In this document: piece by piece, positions 27,081-35,511 of the stretch
How positions within the stretch are numbered: the stretch's first letter is position 1
Layout: each line of letters opens with the position of its first letter
Assembly (NCBI GenBank): GCA_029881255.1
Contig: JAOUMY010000002.1
Span: forward strand, 1-64,000
Length of the DNA: 64,000 nt
Origin: Gammaproteobacteria bacterium
GTDB taxonomy: Bacteria; Pseudomonadota; Gammaproteobacteria; S012-40
Direction of reading: 5' to 3'
Notes under the pieces: generated by a model
Databases searched by the model: none
What the model was told of the DNA's origin: nothing
Seen by the model: the letters and a program-made list of their open reading frames with translations, nothing else
Made by a program: the position numbers and the translations under genes

Positions 27081-28190
27081 ATGAATAGAGGTATCTCATA
27101 TGTCATGCCGCCCATTATTTTGCTATTAGGCGCATGTTCAACAATAAAAGTATCAACACCGGTTACACATCCTGCCGAAGTTGATATGAGGAATTATAAG
27201 AAAGTCGCCATTATGGAAATTGAGGGCAACTATGGTAGCCACTACCGCGACCGAATCAAAGCCAAACTAGCGGCTGAAAATAGTTTTGAAGTACTGGATT
27301 GCGCACCAATAGAGCGTGAAGTTAAGACAACAGAAGAAATAACAACTAGCAGTGAAAGGAATCGCAAGCTTAATGACATTGAAAAAGTTGCCGTAATTGC
27401 CGGGGTATTAACGGGACAAAACCTAGGTGTCACAACGACTACTCCGGTCGAAGAAAAACGAATTGTAACCAAGACACATATAGTTAAAGAGGAAAATCCT
27501 GCCTGCACGAAGGAAAAATTGCTTCGTACTGCGTTAATCACCGGTAAAGTAGCTGGTCAGTTCACAGATAAAGTAGATAGAGAATCAGCAACGTGCACAA
27601 GAGACAAAAAGAAATACCCATGTAATAGCTACACGCGCAAATCTTCTATTACTGCATCCGGTAGCATTGATCTCAAAGATGCCGAATCTGGGAAATTGAT
27701 TCGCTCTAAATCGGTACAGGATATTTGCAAAGACAGTACCTATGCCACTGATCAAGCTCCTGCACAAATTAGTGAAACTACGTTGATTGAGAAGTGTGCA
27801 AATCAAAATTCGGTCGCTTTTTCCAAGATTATCACTCCCTGGACGGAGTATGTGCGGGTTGCATATAAAAAAGACGGTGATCTTCCCTCTCTTGAAAAAG
27901 GTATCAACCTAATCAAATTGGGAAAATATAACGAAGCAATTGCCACTTTTCAAGACGCTGTAAAAGAAGCAGAGAGTAAAGGTTTAAAAGGTAATGTACG
28001 GGCAAAAGCTTATTGGGATCTGGCCCTCGCATATGAATATAGCTGGCAATTTGACGAATCGCTTGCAGCAATAGACCAAGCCTATATTCTCGATAGTGAT
28101 GATGATTATTTGCGTGAGAAGGCCAATGTCATGCAACTAAAGCAACAACGCGAAAAACTTCTCCAACAAAGCAGTTTTGCTGAAAACTAG
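27081..28190 (+). CDS. TPR-containing lipoprotein
   Basis: ATG 27081 follows AAAAGGAG and gives a lipoprotein leader MNRGISYVMPPIILLLGACS (lipobox LGAC), so it is preferred over the earlier in-frame start at 27030. Residues 30-120 form an alpha/beta part (YKKVAIMEIEGNYGSHYRDR, FEVLDCAPIEREVKTTEE) like lipoproteins that read envelope state. The C-terminal 100 residues hold two to three TPR-like helices (LIKLGKYNEAIATFQDAVKE, AKAYWDLALAYEYSWQFDES). It has an even number of conserved Cys in the middle (CTKEKL, CTRDKKKYPC). The role is unknown; it is probably a periplasm-facing scaffold. Confidence 0.7.
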   Translation: MNRGISYVMPPIILLLGACSTIKVSTPVTHPAEVDMRNYKKVAIMEIEGNYGSHYRDRIKAKLAAENSFEVLDCAPIEREVKTTEEITTSSERNRKLNDIEKVAVIAGVLTGQNLGVTTTTPVEEKRIVTKTHIVKEENPACTKEKLLRTALITGKVAGQFTDKVDRESATCTRDKKKYPCNSYTRKSSITASGSIDLKDAESGKLIRSKSVQDICKDSTYATDQAPAQISETTLIEKCANQNSVAFSKIITPWTEYVRVAYKKDGDLPSLEKGINLIKLGKYNEAIATFQDAVKEAESKGLKGNVRAKAYWDLALAYEYSWQFDESLAAIDQAYILDSDDDYLREKANVMQLKQQREKLLQQSSFAEN

Positions 28191-28203
28191 TCCCTTCATA
28201 CAA

Positions 28204-28227
28204 ATGGGGAGCTAGTATGCTCCCCAT
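28204..28227 (+). terminator. Perfect 9-bp hairpin after the TPR lipoprotein gene
   Basis: atggggagc (28204-28212) pairs exactly with gctccccat (28219-28227) around a 6-nt loop, 14 bp after the stop codon. The T-run is missing, so it may be a weak or Rho-assisted terminator or an mRNA end-protecting stem. Confidence 0.55.
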
Positions 28228-28255
28228 CACTTGAATTAAGTATTACGTGCTCCAT

Positions 28256-28444
28256 TCAATTTTTTGAACAATGGATTTGACCTGAAAAACACTGGCATTG
28301 ACGGCAACTGCCACAGTTTACTAAAGATCTTTTCGTTTCCAGGTTTCCTGGTCGACAACGTACTCCCGATTTCTTGATAAACGGAACATGTCTATTAACG
28401 CATTCATGATTAAGATCGACAATCACAAGCACCGCTATCACCAT
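28256..28444 (-). CDS. Doubtful small cysteine-rich ORF
   Basis: A 62-codon reverse frame starts with a short hydrophobic stretch (MVIAVLVIVDLNHEC) and ends NCGSCRQCQCFSGQIHCSKN, with seven Cys in all. The frame is open further upstream without a better start. No ribosome site is clear. The regular Cys spacing is suggestive of a small exported or metal-binding peptide, but chance cannot be excluded. The rest of the gap 28191-28541 holds only the hairpin. Confidence 0.25.
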   Translation of the reverse strand: MVIAVLVIVDLNHECVNRHVPFIKKSGVRCRPGNLETKRSLVNCGSCRQCQCFSGQIHCSKN

Positions 28445-28541
28445 TGAAAGTCGAAAATCTTGAGATAAATGTCGTTTGCCACCTATATTTTGATAATTGA
28501 AATGGGTGCAAGTGGAAAAAAGTGAATTAAACTTTCTTGTC

Positions 28542-29345
28542 TTAAAACAGTTTCGCCACTTTTTTCGGATCTTCCAAGAAAGGGAGGTGGCCTAAGTCGG
28601 GCAATAGGTGAAGATTCGTGGGACCAAAAAGCGCTTCGAACACGTGAGCAGAATGGACAGGAGTAATTTGGTCCTCTTGCCCCCAGATAATCGTGGTGGG
28701 GACAGCCGATTGACTCAGTTTCTTATAAACTTCCAGCCCTGAGCGAATCGGGAAGCTGTTAACCGTATCAAAAACGGCGTCTCGAAATCCCGGGTTTTTC
28801 ATACTTTTCATCAACAATTCTCTTACCCTTTCCTGAATTTCTTCATTGGGAGAGTATCGAATGGATCGCTTGAGCAGCGACTTAGGGCCCAGAAGAGAAA
28901 ACAAAACTTTCCCTAAGAGTGGCAGACTCATCAATTTCTCGCGCAACGTAAAGTGCGTATCGGCCCCATCCGGGGCCATTAAAACCACTTTTTGAATCTG
29001 GCGCGATTTCTGACGACTAGCAAACTCCGAAACCACCAAAGCCCCCGAAGCCAAACCGCAGAGGATAATGCCTTTTTGATTTTGAATCCCGATCACGTCG
29101 GTCAGTTGGTGTATATGAGCTTCGAAGTCACTATGGTGGCGATCAAAAAATGACTCTCCTCTGTTGGGCAAATCATATTGAACGGTCTGATAACCCTCAT
29201 CTACGAGAACCTCCACCAAAGGATCCCAAACGTCACACGGTAGAGTTGCGCCAGAAACAAAAATAATGGTCGCACGCTCCGGGTCTCCTAATGTTTTGAC
29301 CATCGTTTTGCCGGAGGAAGTTTCTAAGGTACTTATCGATGGCAT
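28542..29345 (-). CDS. Alpha/beta hydrolase-fold protein with Ala at the nucleophile position
   Basis: The 267-residue protein follows the alpha/beta hydrolase plan: TIIFVSGATLPCDVWDPLVE (oxyanion region), VQYDLPNRGESFFDRH, the nucleophile elbow at 93-104, the acid Asp225 in WGQEDQITP and His253 in DLGHLPFLED. The elbow reads GLASG (97-101), so the position of the catalytic Ser in GxSxG holds Ala99, with Ser100 beside it. The acid and His are kept. Either Ser100 works in a shifted elbow or the protein is a non-hydrolytic member. There is no signal peptide, so it is cytoplasmic. Single gene. Confidence 0.82.
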   Translation of the reverse strand: MPSISTLETSSGKTMVKTLGDPERATIIFVSGATLPCDVWDPLVEVLVDEGYQTVQYDLPNRGESFFDRHHSDFEAHIHQLTDVIGIQNQKGIILCGLASGALVVSEFASRQKSRQIQKVVLMAPDGADTHFTLREKLMSLPLLGKVLFSLLGPKSLLKRSIRYSPNEEIQERVRELLMKSMKNPGFRDAVFDTVNSFPIRSGLEVYKKLSQSAVPTTIIWGQEDQITPVHSAHVFEALFGPTNLHLLPDLGHLPFLEDPKKVAKLF

Positions 29346-29799
29346 CGCATGACTCTCGAAAGTTGAGTTGGATGAATCTACTAATATTCATTATCTACTC
29401 ATTCCCGGCACTTGCCCATCTAAAGGCAACTATAGAAATTTGCCGGTCGTCAATTATCAATCTTTCACGTCTGGCCAATATAGCTATTCCGCAGTGAGCT
29501 CATTCGAGTCTAGCCCGTGATCCCTTTTTGTTTCCGATGCGTTTTCCCTAAAAATTGTTTGAATTATTTTTTTTATCAAAACCGAAGCCGCTATGCTGCC
29601 GACTTCGTCCCGTACGATACTGGCACGCGCGTTTTGCCGTCATTTGTAGGAAAAGTACCGATCACATTCAGTTGATCCACACCTGTACTTGTAGTTTAAT
29701 TTCATGAAACTTTGCCTTTTACGGGTTTGACAGACAATCGTTTGTCGTGATGGCAAAGTGATACAGTACCATTTACTTACAATCGAAAGGGAGTTTCAT
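29346..29799. other. Intergenic region with nested inverted repeats before the papain-like gene
   Basis: No gene is supported in this 450-bp gap. At 29709-29759 two inverted repeats are nested: actttgcc/ggcaaagt (29709-29716 with 29752-29759) around gacaa/ttgtc (29733-29737 with 29742-29746). They lie 40-90 bp before the start at 29800 and could be an operator pair or a leader hairpin. A TTGACA (29727-29732) is inside the structure, but no matching -10 box is seen at the usual spacing. Confidence 0.45.
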
Positions 29800-30417
29800 A
29801 TGCACGTCAATACGGCATTTTCAGAAGAAGGGCAAAACGTTAACTGCGCGCTCTGTACGGCCGCGGCCTTAACGGATCAGAGCTCTGGAGATGTTAACGC
29901 GGAATTGCAGCTTGCCTGTCCACCGACAAGCAGATGGGGGCCTTTTGAAAGTGATCAGGCCTTTGTTGTCTATACCACCCAGGGTCCGGGAAGAACTCGG
30001 CGTGTTACACTGCAAGACAATGCAATACAGCCGATTGCTGACCAAATGATCGGGATTGCAACATATGTGGCGCAGAAGTATGGAAATGGTACGCAGGTAA
30101 AATTTTTTGGGAATCCTGCCCATCGAAGTCGCGGTAGCGATGTCATCCCTGCTATGCTCCGCCAACCCGACGGAACAAAGTTTGCGGTGTTCACTTCAGA
30201 TGGCTCATCCCTATATGGCGATGAGGCACATTGGATTTTCGCCCAAAAGCAAAATAACACCATTGAGTACCTCGATTTTCAGACTGACAAGCAGTTAGTG
30301 CGTAATGCCAGTCCGTCCCGCGCCAACAACCCTATGCGGCCCGGCGGAAGAGCATACACATCTGCGGACAACACCTACATGATTGCCATCGCATTTGGGA
30401 CAAATCTTGCGAACTAA
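29800..30417 (+). CDS. Stand-alone papain-like/deamidase-type domain protein (toxin-like)
   Basis: From ATG 29800 (AAAGGGAG upstream) the protein has 205 residues and no signal peptide. It has a Cys-His-Asp arrangement like papain-fold toxin domains: NCALCTAAALT (Cys16), DEAHWIFAQKQ (His134) and NTIEYLDFQTD (Asp149). In known polymorphic toxins such domains sit at the C-terminus of long secreted proteins, with the pattern NC...H...D. Here the domain stands alone with a short N-terminus. No immunity gene or secretion gene lies beside it; the following gene tail (30465-30632) is a fragment. It could be a secreted effector, a toxin remnant, or a housekeeping protease-like protein. Confidence 0.55.
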   Translation: MHVNTAFSEEGQNVNCALCTAAALTDQSSGDVNAELQLACPPTSRWGPFESDQAFVVYTTQGPGRTRRVTLQDNAIQPIADQMIGIATYVAQKYGNGTQVKFFGNPAHRSRGSDVIPAMLRQPDGTKFAVFTSDGSSLYGDEAHWIFAQKQNNTIEYLDFQTDKQLVRNASPSRANNPMRPGGRAYTSADNTYMIAIAFGTNLAN

Positions 30418-30464
30418 TCGTCTAGCCCATGGTCAGTTCGCGTTTTCTCTGCATATGTAGGTAG

Positions 30465-30632
30465 AATCTGCGATCTGCCCCTGGATGTTTTACGAACGAG
30501 GCGTCACTGCAATTCTCGAGAAAAACCAAATTGAAGGGCGGCAATATTAATGCGATGGTAAACGGGCTGGGCAAGGAGCCTGTCGCCAAAGAAGCTAAAC
30601 CACCGGTGTTGACTGAAGAACCAATCGCTTAA
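30465..30632 (+). pseudogene. Tail of a lost gene with its terminator
   Basis: The forward frame is open from a TAG (30462-30464) to TAA 30630-30632 without a good start; the only ATG (30552-30554) leaves 26 codons. The product reads SLQFSRKTKLKGGNINAMVN then GLGKEPVAKEAKPPVLTEEP. A Lys/Pro/Glu-rich end directly followed by a perfect terminator looks like the end of a real gene whose front has been deleted. I recognise no family. Confidence 0.4.
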
Positions 30633-30648
30633 CTTCAGACATAAAGCA

Positions 30649-30683
30649 GGGCATATCTTTGTCAAGAGATATGCCCTTTTTTT
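30649..30683 (+). terminator. Strong Rho-independent terminator
   Basis: gggcatatct (30649-30658) pairs perfectly with agatatgccc (30666-30675) across a 7-nt loop, followed by seven T. It isolates the upstream fragment and the papain-like gene from the glycan region. Confidence 0.92.
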
Positions 30684-30809
30684 ATTTCAGGACTGTTCAA
30701 AAACAGCGCTAGCATCGCTGTCTTTCTAATACACGCTATTTATCGAATTCTCTGCCGAAAAAAACGGCATATATATTGTACTGTTATTTGGTTTAGACAA
30801 GGAGGTCGC

Positions 30810-32399
30810 ATGAAATCACCCCGCTCGCTTAGACATGTAGCCATTCGAGGTTTACTGGTAGCCGTTTCGTTTTTCCCCTTACAGGACGTGCTCGCGCTAG
30901 ACTATTACGTCTCACCAACAGGAACCGCAACGTGGGCCGAGTGCACGGAAATTACCACGCCTTGCAACGGAAAGACCGCTGTCAGCAATGCCATGGCCGG
31001 TGATGTTGTCTATTTTAGGGAGGGAATCTATGACCCGGTTACGGACCCTCTTCAAGATTGGGTCGACACTCCCAACCAATTCAAGTACGAGAAGCTACCC
31101 TGGAATCCGCAACATTCCGGTACCGCTGAAAACCCGATTGTATTTAAAGCGTATGAAGGCGAGACGCCGGTATTCCTCGATAACATCTGGAGCGGCGCCT
31201 TTGGCGTTATCAATCAGGAGTGGATCATCTTCGACGGTTTTACCGGTACTATTGTCGATGACCAGGATCAGGTCATATCTCTTGTAGTCTTTCTAAATGC
31301 CGCCAATATCGTCATTCGAAACAGTGATCTTATGGGTGTTAAAAAAGCAACACACCACAACTCGGCCCTGATACGTTTGGACTATTCAGACAACATTCTT
31401 ATCGAAAATAATAAAATCCATGACCTCAACAGTTACGCCGAAACAGACCCCGAGTTTGTAGAGCTAGCCGTTAATGCGTCCGGCATACTCAATTTCTATT
31501 CGAAAAATCTCATCATTCGCAACAACGATATATACAATAATCACTATGGTATTTGGGACAAAGACACGGAGCAAAATAACCAGTACTACAATAATCACAT
31601 TTGGGGAGGTGACACCGCCTCTACTTATTGCGCAAGCGGTATTCAAATCAATAATCAGATCGACGAATACGGCGCGTCGCAAAACGCCCGCGCCTATCAG
31701 AACATTATTCGCGATTGCGCGGTCGGTATTTACGCCTATAATGGCGTTGCCATTAACAACAATATCAAGATCTACAACAACACCATCGTCAATCAGACTG
31801 CCAACGGAAACGTAGGAATATTTGTCAGCGAATCTTCGCTAGGTACGAGTGTCTATAACAACATTGTTTTCGGCTACGCACTTCAACTGAGATATTACAC
31901 CCCGCTAAATGAGCGCGTGAGCCTTTCAGACTACAACCTCTTTTACAACGACACGACGGCAAGTTGGAACATTGACTACGTAACGACTTACAGCTCATTA
32001 AGCGAATGGACTGTAGCAACTTCGCTAGACGCAAACTCAATCGTTGCCGATCCCCTATTTACAAACGCCACCGGAAATCAAACTGTTGACTTCAAACTAT
32101 CGACAAACTCTCCCGCCAAGGGCTCAGGAATGGCGAATGCGAACATCGGGGCATACCTTAGTGAAGAGTTGGTCATCGGAATGAACACAGCGAGTACCGA
32201 TAGCGCGACTGAATTAACGGATACCCTGCAAAACAATTTAACCACGGAGACAGAAACAACCGTCCCGTCCAAGTGCTCCCTCAGCCTCGTTGGAATAGGG
32301 TTGCTTCTGTTTGGGGTGGTCGTTAGTCGGTATAGGCGCCTTGATTTAGAAGTTACTGTATTAAACCATCCAGGCAACATCTACGAGCGGCACAAATAA
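30810..32399 (+). CDS. Exported right-handed beta-helix protein with C-terminal membrane anchor
   Basis: The 529-residue protein follows AAGGAGG and has a signal peptide (RGLLVAVSFFPLQDVLALDY). The body is a parallel beta-helix of the pectate-lyase/NosD kind: LDYYVSPTGTATWAECTEIT, NPIVFKAYEGETPVF, then repeated Asn-rich turns (NIVIRNSDLMG, NILIENNKIHDL, NLIIRNNDIYNNHYGIWD, NIKIYNNTIVNQ). The end is a single helix (CSLSLVGIGLLLFGVVVSRY) followed by a basic stretch, a layout of C-terminal sorting/anchor signals. Such proteins bind or cut polysaccharides. It is the first gene of the glycan region, so it may act on the surface polymer made by the following genes. Confidence 0.8.
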   Translation: MKSPRSLRHVAIRGLLVAVSFFPLQDVLALDYYVSPTGTATWAECTEITTPCNGKTAVSNAMAGDVVYFREGIYDPVTDPLQDWVDTPNQFKYEKLPWNPQHSGTAENPIVFKAYEGETPVFLDNIWSGAFGVINQEWIIFDGFTGTIVDDQDQVISLVVFLNAANIVIRNSDLMGVKKATHHNSALIRLDYSDNILIENNKIHDLNSYAETDPEFVELAVNASGILNFYSKNLIIRNNDIYNNHYGIWDKDTEQNNQYYNNHIWGGDTASTYCASGIQINNQIDEYGASQNARAYQNIIRDCAVGIYAYNGVAINNNIKIYNNTIVNQTANGNVGIFVSESSLGTSVYNNIVFGYALQLRYYTPLNERVSLSDYNLFYNDTTASWNIDYVTTYSSLSEWTVATSLDANSIVADPLFTNATGNQTVDFKLSTNSPAKGSGMANANIGAYLSEELVIGMNTASTDSATELTDTLQNNLTTETETTVPSKCSLSLVGIGLLLFGVVVSRYRRLDLEVTVLNHPGNIYERHK

Positions 32400-32453
32400 T
32401 GCTTCCAGGCATATATTTCAATATCTTGCGTTACAACCAGCGAGTGGCTGACG

Positions 32454-34403
32454 GTGAATTCACCACAAAAACTAGATATTCCAACTCTGATTGCTCAGGG
32501 CCAACTGGATGAGGCAGAAAAATGCTGTCAAACACGCATCAGCAGTGAACAGGTAAGTGCCGAAGACTACTATCATCTCGCCATAATCTCCAGCCACCGA
32601 CATCAGTTTCCGCTAACTATGGCCCATCTACACAAGGCGGTTGAATTAGCGCCCGACAATTTGATGTATCGGTTTGAATTGAGCAACCTGGTATTTCATC
32701 AGGGATCGCCTAAGGGAGCGCTCGCTTTATATCTACAGGCCTTTGCACGTCTGACTCGAACAGCCGATACAAATTTACGCAACATCTTTCTCGAGCTTTT
32801 AGAAATCATTTGCACTCGTCCCAACTCGCTTGAGGCCGGATTGGCTCCTCATATTGCAAATTTCGGCGCCTTGTATTCCGCTAATACGAATGAGGGTGAA
32901 TTGAATTTGATGCTTGGTTTTGTTGCGCAACGACTCATTGGCCTGGATCTGGCAACAATGCCATCTCGCCTGCTCTACCTGGTATTTGAGCTACTCGGTT
33001 ACTCACAAAAAGGTCGTAAGGAATATCTCGATCCAATCTTTAACACCGTAGCTCTCCCCCTGCTAAAAGCACTTTTGAAGAAGGAGAATTTTCATACCGC
33101 GCTTTTTCTCGAATACTTCATTTACATACAGCATGTAAAATCTGTAGAAACCGAACACTGTTTCAAAACCGTGTTCGAACAGTTGGCTCCACTGATGGAT
33201 GCTGCAGGAAAACGCGTGAGTAGCGATATGCCATTGCCTCAACGGAATGCTGATCAAGAACCACGCATTGCCTTTTTCTTTCATAGCGGATCAATACTCG
33301 CGCACACGCAACTGGTGTTGACCACCCTAACGCCCCTCAAGGACATGGCAATCAAGCCATTTATCCCAGAAATCTTTGTCGCAGGAAATTACTGTAAAGA
33401 TATGGACGAAGCATTTTCCCGTATAGACGTCAAAGTGCACTGGATAGGAAAACAGAACCAATCCGCCTACGACAAACTGCTTATGATAAAAGAAAAACTT
33501 CGTGCCGCATCGTTTGATGCACTTGTCTGGGTATCGCTTGGTGTTTACATGCCATTTGCGTTTGCCATGCGTATAGCGCCGGTTCAAATCTGGTGGGCGA
33601 TGAAATATCACAGCATAAAACTACCATCTATTGACGGCTATATCACCGGCTATAGTATTTCCAAATTCAAGCATATCGATGGTCATATCTGGCGAACATC
33701 ACGCTACGGTATAAGCGACTGGTACGATTCCGGGCTTGCAGATGAAGCCTCAACCATAGCCAAAAGTTATGGTGAAAATAAAACTATTCTAGGTTCCTTC
33801 GGACGCGAAGAAAAACTCGACAGTCCTCCATTCATTGAATCGGTATGCCAGCTTTTGAAAAACAACCCGAATACGGTCTTTCTCTGGACAGGGCGCACTG
33901 AACTTCCATCGATCAAACAGCTCCTGACTAAACACGGCGTGGAGAAACAGTCTCATTTTATCGGTTGGGTGAATACCAAAGTCTATGCCCAGGTGATAGA
34001 CATTTTTGTCGATTCGTTTCCCTTTCCGTGCGGCTACACTGCATTTGAGGCCATGGCAGCAGCAAAACCTGTAGTGTTTTTTGATAGCCGAGAGGCCTAT
34101 GAAACAGGTATCAACGGCATGATAAAGCCCGTAATCGATGGTGAGATGGGAACACCAGAAGAGCAAGAGGATATCCGCAACATTTTTCAGGGCAGTGACC
34201 TCTACCCCCTTGCCAGCAATACGGAACAGTATATTTCACTCACCCAGCGACTGATAGATGACCCTGAATTTCGCAACGCCGTCGGTGAATCCAACAAACG
34301 ATTTATGGATGCCTATTTATCCGACGCGCCGGGAATGGCTCATGGATACTGGGAACATTTTCTTGAAATTATTGACGAGAAAAGGGAGAAGCAGAATTTT
34401 TAA
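32454..34403 (+). CDS. TPR protein with glycosyltransferase domain (OGT/GT41-like)
   Basis: The 649-residue protein starts at GTG 32454. Residues 1-110 are TPR-like (LIAQGQLDEAEKCCQTRISS, DYYHLAIISSHRHQFPLTMA, LSNLVFHQGSPKGALALYLQ). The C-terminal half is a GT-B-like domain (ILGSFGREEKLDSPPFIESV, NTVFLWTGRTELPSIKQLL, GYTAFEAMAAAKPVVFFDSR), close to O-GlcNAc-transferase-type proteins. It is probably cytoplasmic and transfers a sugar to a protein or glycan. It overlaps the following aminotransferase gene by about 60 bp, which suggests coupled expression. The acceptor is unknown. Confidence 0.8.
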   Translation: MNSPQKLDIPTLIAQGQLDEAEKCCQTRISSEQVSAEDYYHLAIISSHRHQFPLTMAHLHKAVELAPDNLMYRFELSNLVFHQGSPKGALALYLQAFARLTRTADTNLRNIFLELLEIICTRPNSLEAGLAPHIANFGALYSANTNEGELNLMLGFVAQRLIGLDLATMPSRLLYLVFELLGYSQKGRKEYLDPIFNTVALPLLKALLKKENFHTALFLEYFIYIQHVKSVETEHCFKTVFEQLAPLMDAAGKRVSSDMPLPQRNADQEPRIAFFFHSGSILAHTQLVLTTLTPLKDMAIKPFIPEIFVAGNYCKDMDEAFSRIDVKVHWIGKQNQSAYDKLLMIKEKLRAASFDALVWVSLGVYMPFAFAMRIAPVQIWWAMKYHSIKLPSIDGYITGYSISKFKHIDGHIWRTSRYGISDWYDSGLADEASTIAKSYGENKTILGSFGREEKLDSPPFIESVCQLLKNNPNTVFLWTGRTELPSIKQLLTKHGVEKQSHFIGWVNTKVYAQVIDIFVDSFPFPCGYTAFEAMAAAKPVVFFDSREAYETGINGMIKPVIDGEMGTPEEQEDIRNIFQGSDLYPLASNTEQYISLTQRLIDDPEFRNAVGESNKRFMDAYLSDAPGMAHGYWEHFLEIIDEKREKQNF

Positions 34404-35511
34404 ATACCCTTTTCTAAAACCTGAGCTAGCGTATGGTGACGCCCTGGACAAGTATCTAGGGGAGCTGGAAAGGACGCACATCTATACCAACTACGGCCCC
34501 TTGAATCAGCGTTTTCAGCAACGCCTACTATCCGAACATTTTCAGGATACGGGTCACTGCGTCACCGTCAACAACGCGACTTCCGGACTGATTGCCGCGA
34601 TCTCTATGCTGAGGCGCCAGCGGCGCAAGTTCGCTTTAATGCCAAGTTTTACCTTCGCTGCGACTCCTCTGGCCGCGATGTGGGCTGGACTTGAACCGTT
34701 CTTTGTCGATGTCAATCCGGACACCTGGAATATGTGTCATCAATCACTGGAAGACGCGATAGCGATACTCGGCGATGATGTTGCCGTCATTGTACCCTAC
34801 AGTGCAATGGGCAATCCGATTGATGTAGACTACTATGAACAGCACATCGCCAATGGATTGCCTGTTGTTGTCGACGCCGCCTCCAGTTTTGGAACACGCC
34901 AAAACGGTAAACAGTTTGGTCACGGATTCACTGGCACCGTCGTCTACAGTTTTCATGCAACGAAGACCTTCGGTATCGGTGAAGGTGGGCTGGTGTATAG
35001 CAGTAATGAGGATACCATTGCTCAGATAAAACGCTTTGGCAATTTTGGTTTTAACGATCAGCGGCTCTCCCAGTTTATGGGTATGAATACCAAGCTCTCT
35101 GAGTTTCATGCTGCAGTAGGACTTGCAACACTGGATACGTTCGAGCAGACGATACTGAAGAGACGGGAAACTCTGGCACAATATCGAAGTGCTATGGACC
35201 ATCACCACATGCTTGAACGACAGTGGTGTGTTCCAAAGTCATCGGCCGAATTGTGCTATCAGTTTATCCCCATGTGTGCCCCTCCCGGCGTGGACAATAT
35301 CGCCATAACACAAAAAATGGCGCAAAATTCGATCGAAATTAAGAACTATTTTTCACCCAGCTGTCACCAACTGCCAACCTTTGAAGAATTCGGCCGAGTG
35401 CCCCTGCCCCACACCGAACAGCTTTCCAGACGCGTAATCAGCTTGCCGGTTTGGTCTAACATGCCTCGTCAGGTAGTGGATGAGATTATGGAAACACTCA
35501 ACAATGCCTAG
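34342..35511 (+). CDS. DegT/DnrJ/EryC1-family sugar aminotransferase
   Basis: The frame contains the family signature: THIYTNYGPLNQRFQQRL, CVTVNNATSGLIAAISML (PLP phosphate site), LMPSFTFAATPLAAMWAGLE, VVVDAASSFGTRQNG and SFHATKTFGIGEGG, with the PLP lysine in HATKTF. These enzymes place an amino group on a keto-sugar nucleotide. ATG 34342 lies inside the upstream gene; a better-placed site (GGGAG near 34386) is followed only by an ATT codon at about 34396, so the true start is uncertain. The stop overlaps the next gene start (ATGCCTAG). Confidence 0.85.
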   Translation: MDTGNIFLKLLTRKGRSRIFKYPFLKPELAYGDALDKYLGELERTHIYTNYGPLNQRFQQRLLSEHFQDTGHCVTVNNATSGLIAAISMLRRQRRKFALMPSFTFAATPLAAMWAGLEPFFVDVNPDTWNMCHQSLEDAIAILGDDVAVIVPYSAMGNPIDVDYYEQHIANGLPVVVDAASSFGTRQNGKQFGHGFTGTVVYSFHATKTFGIGEGGLVYSSNEDTIAQIKRFGNFGFNDQRLSQFMGMNTKLSEFHAAVGLATLDTFEQTILKRRETLAQYRSAMDHHHMLERQWCVPKSSAELCYQFIPMCAPPGVDNIAITQKMAQNSIEIKNYFSPSCHQLPTFEEFGRVPLPHTEQLSRRVISLPVWSNMPRQVVDEIMETLNNA

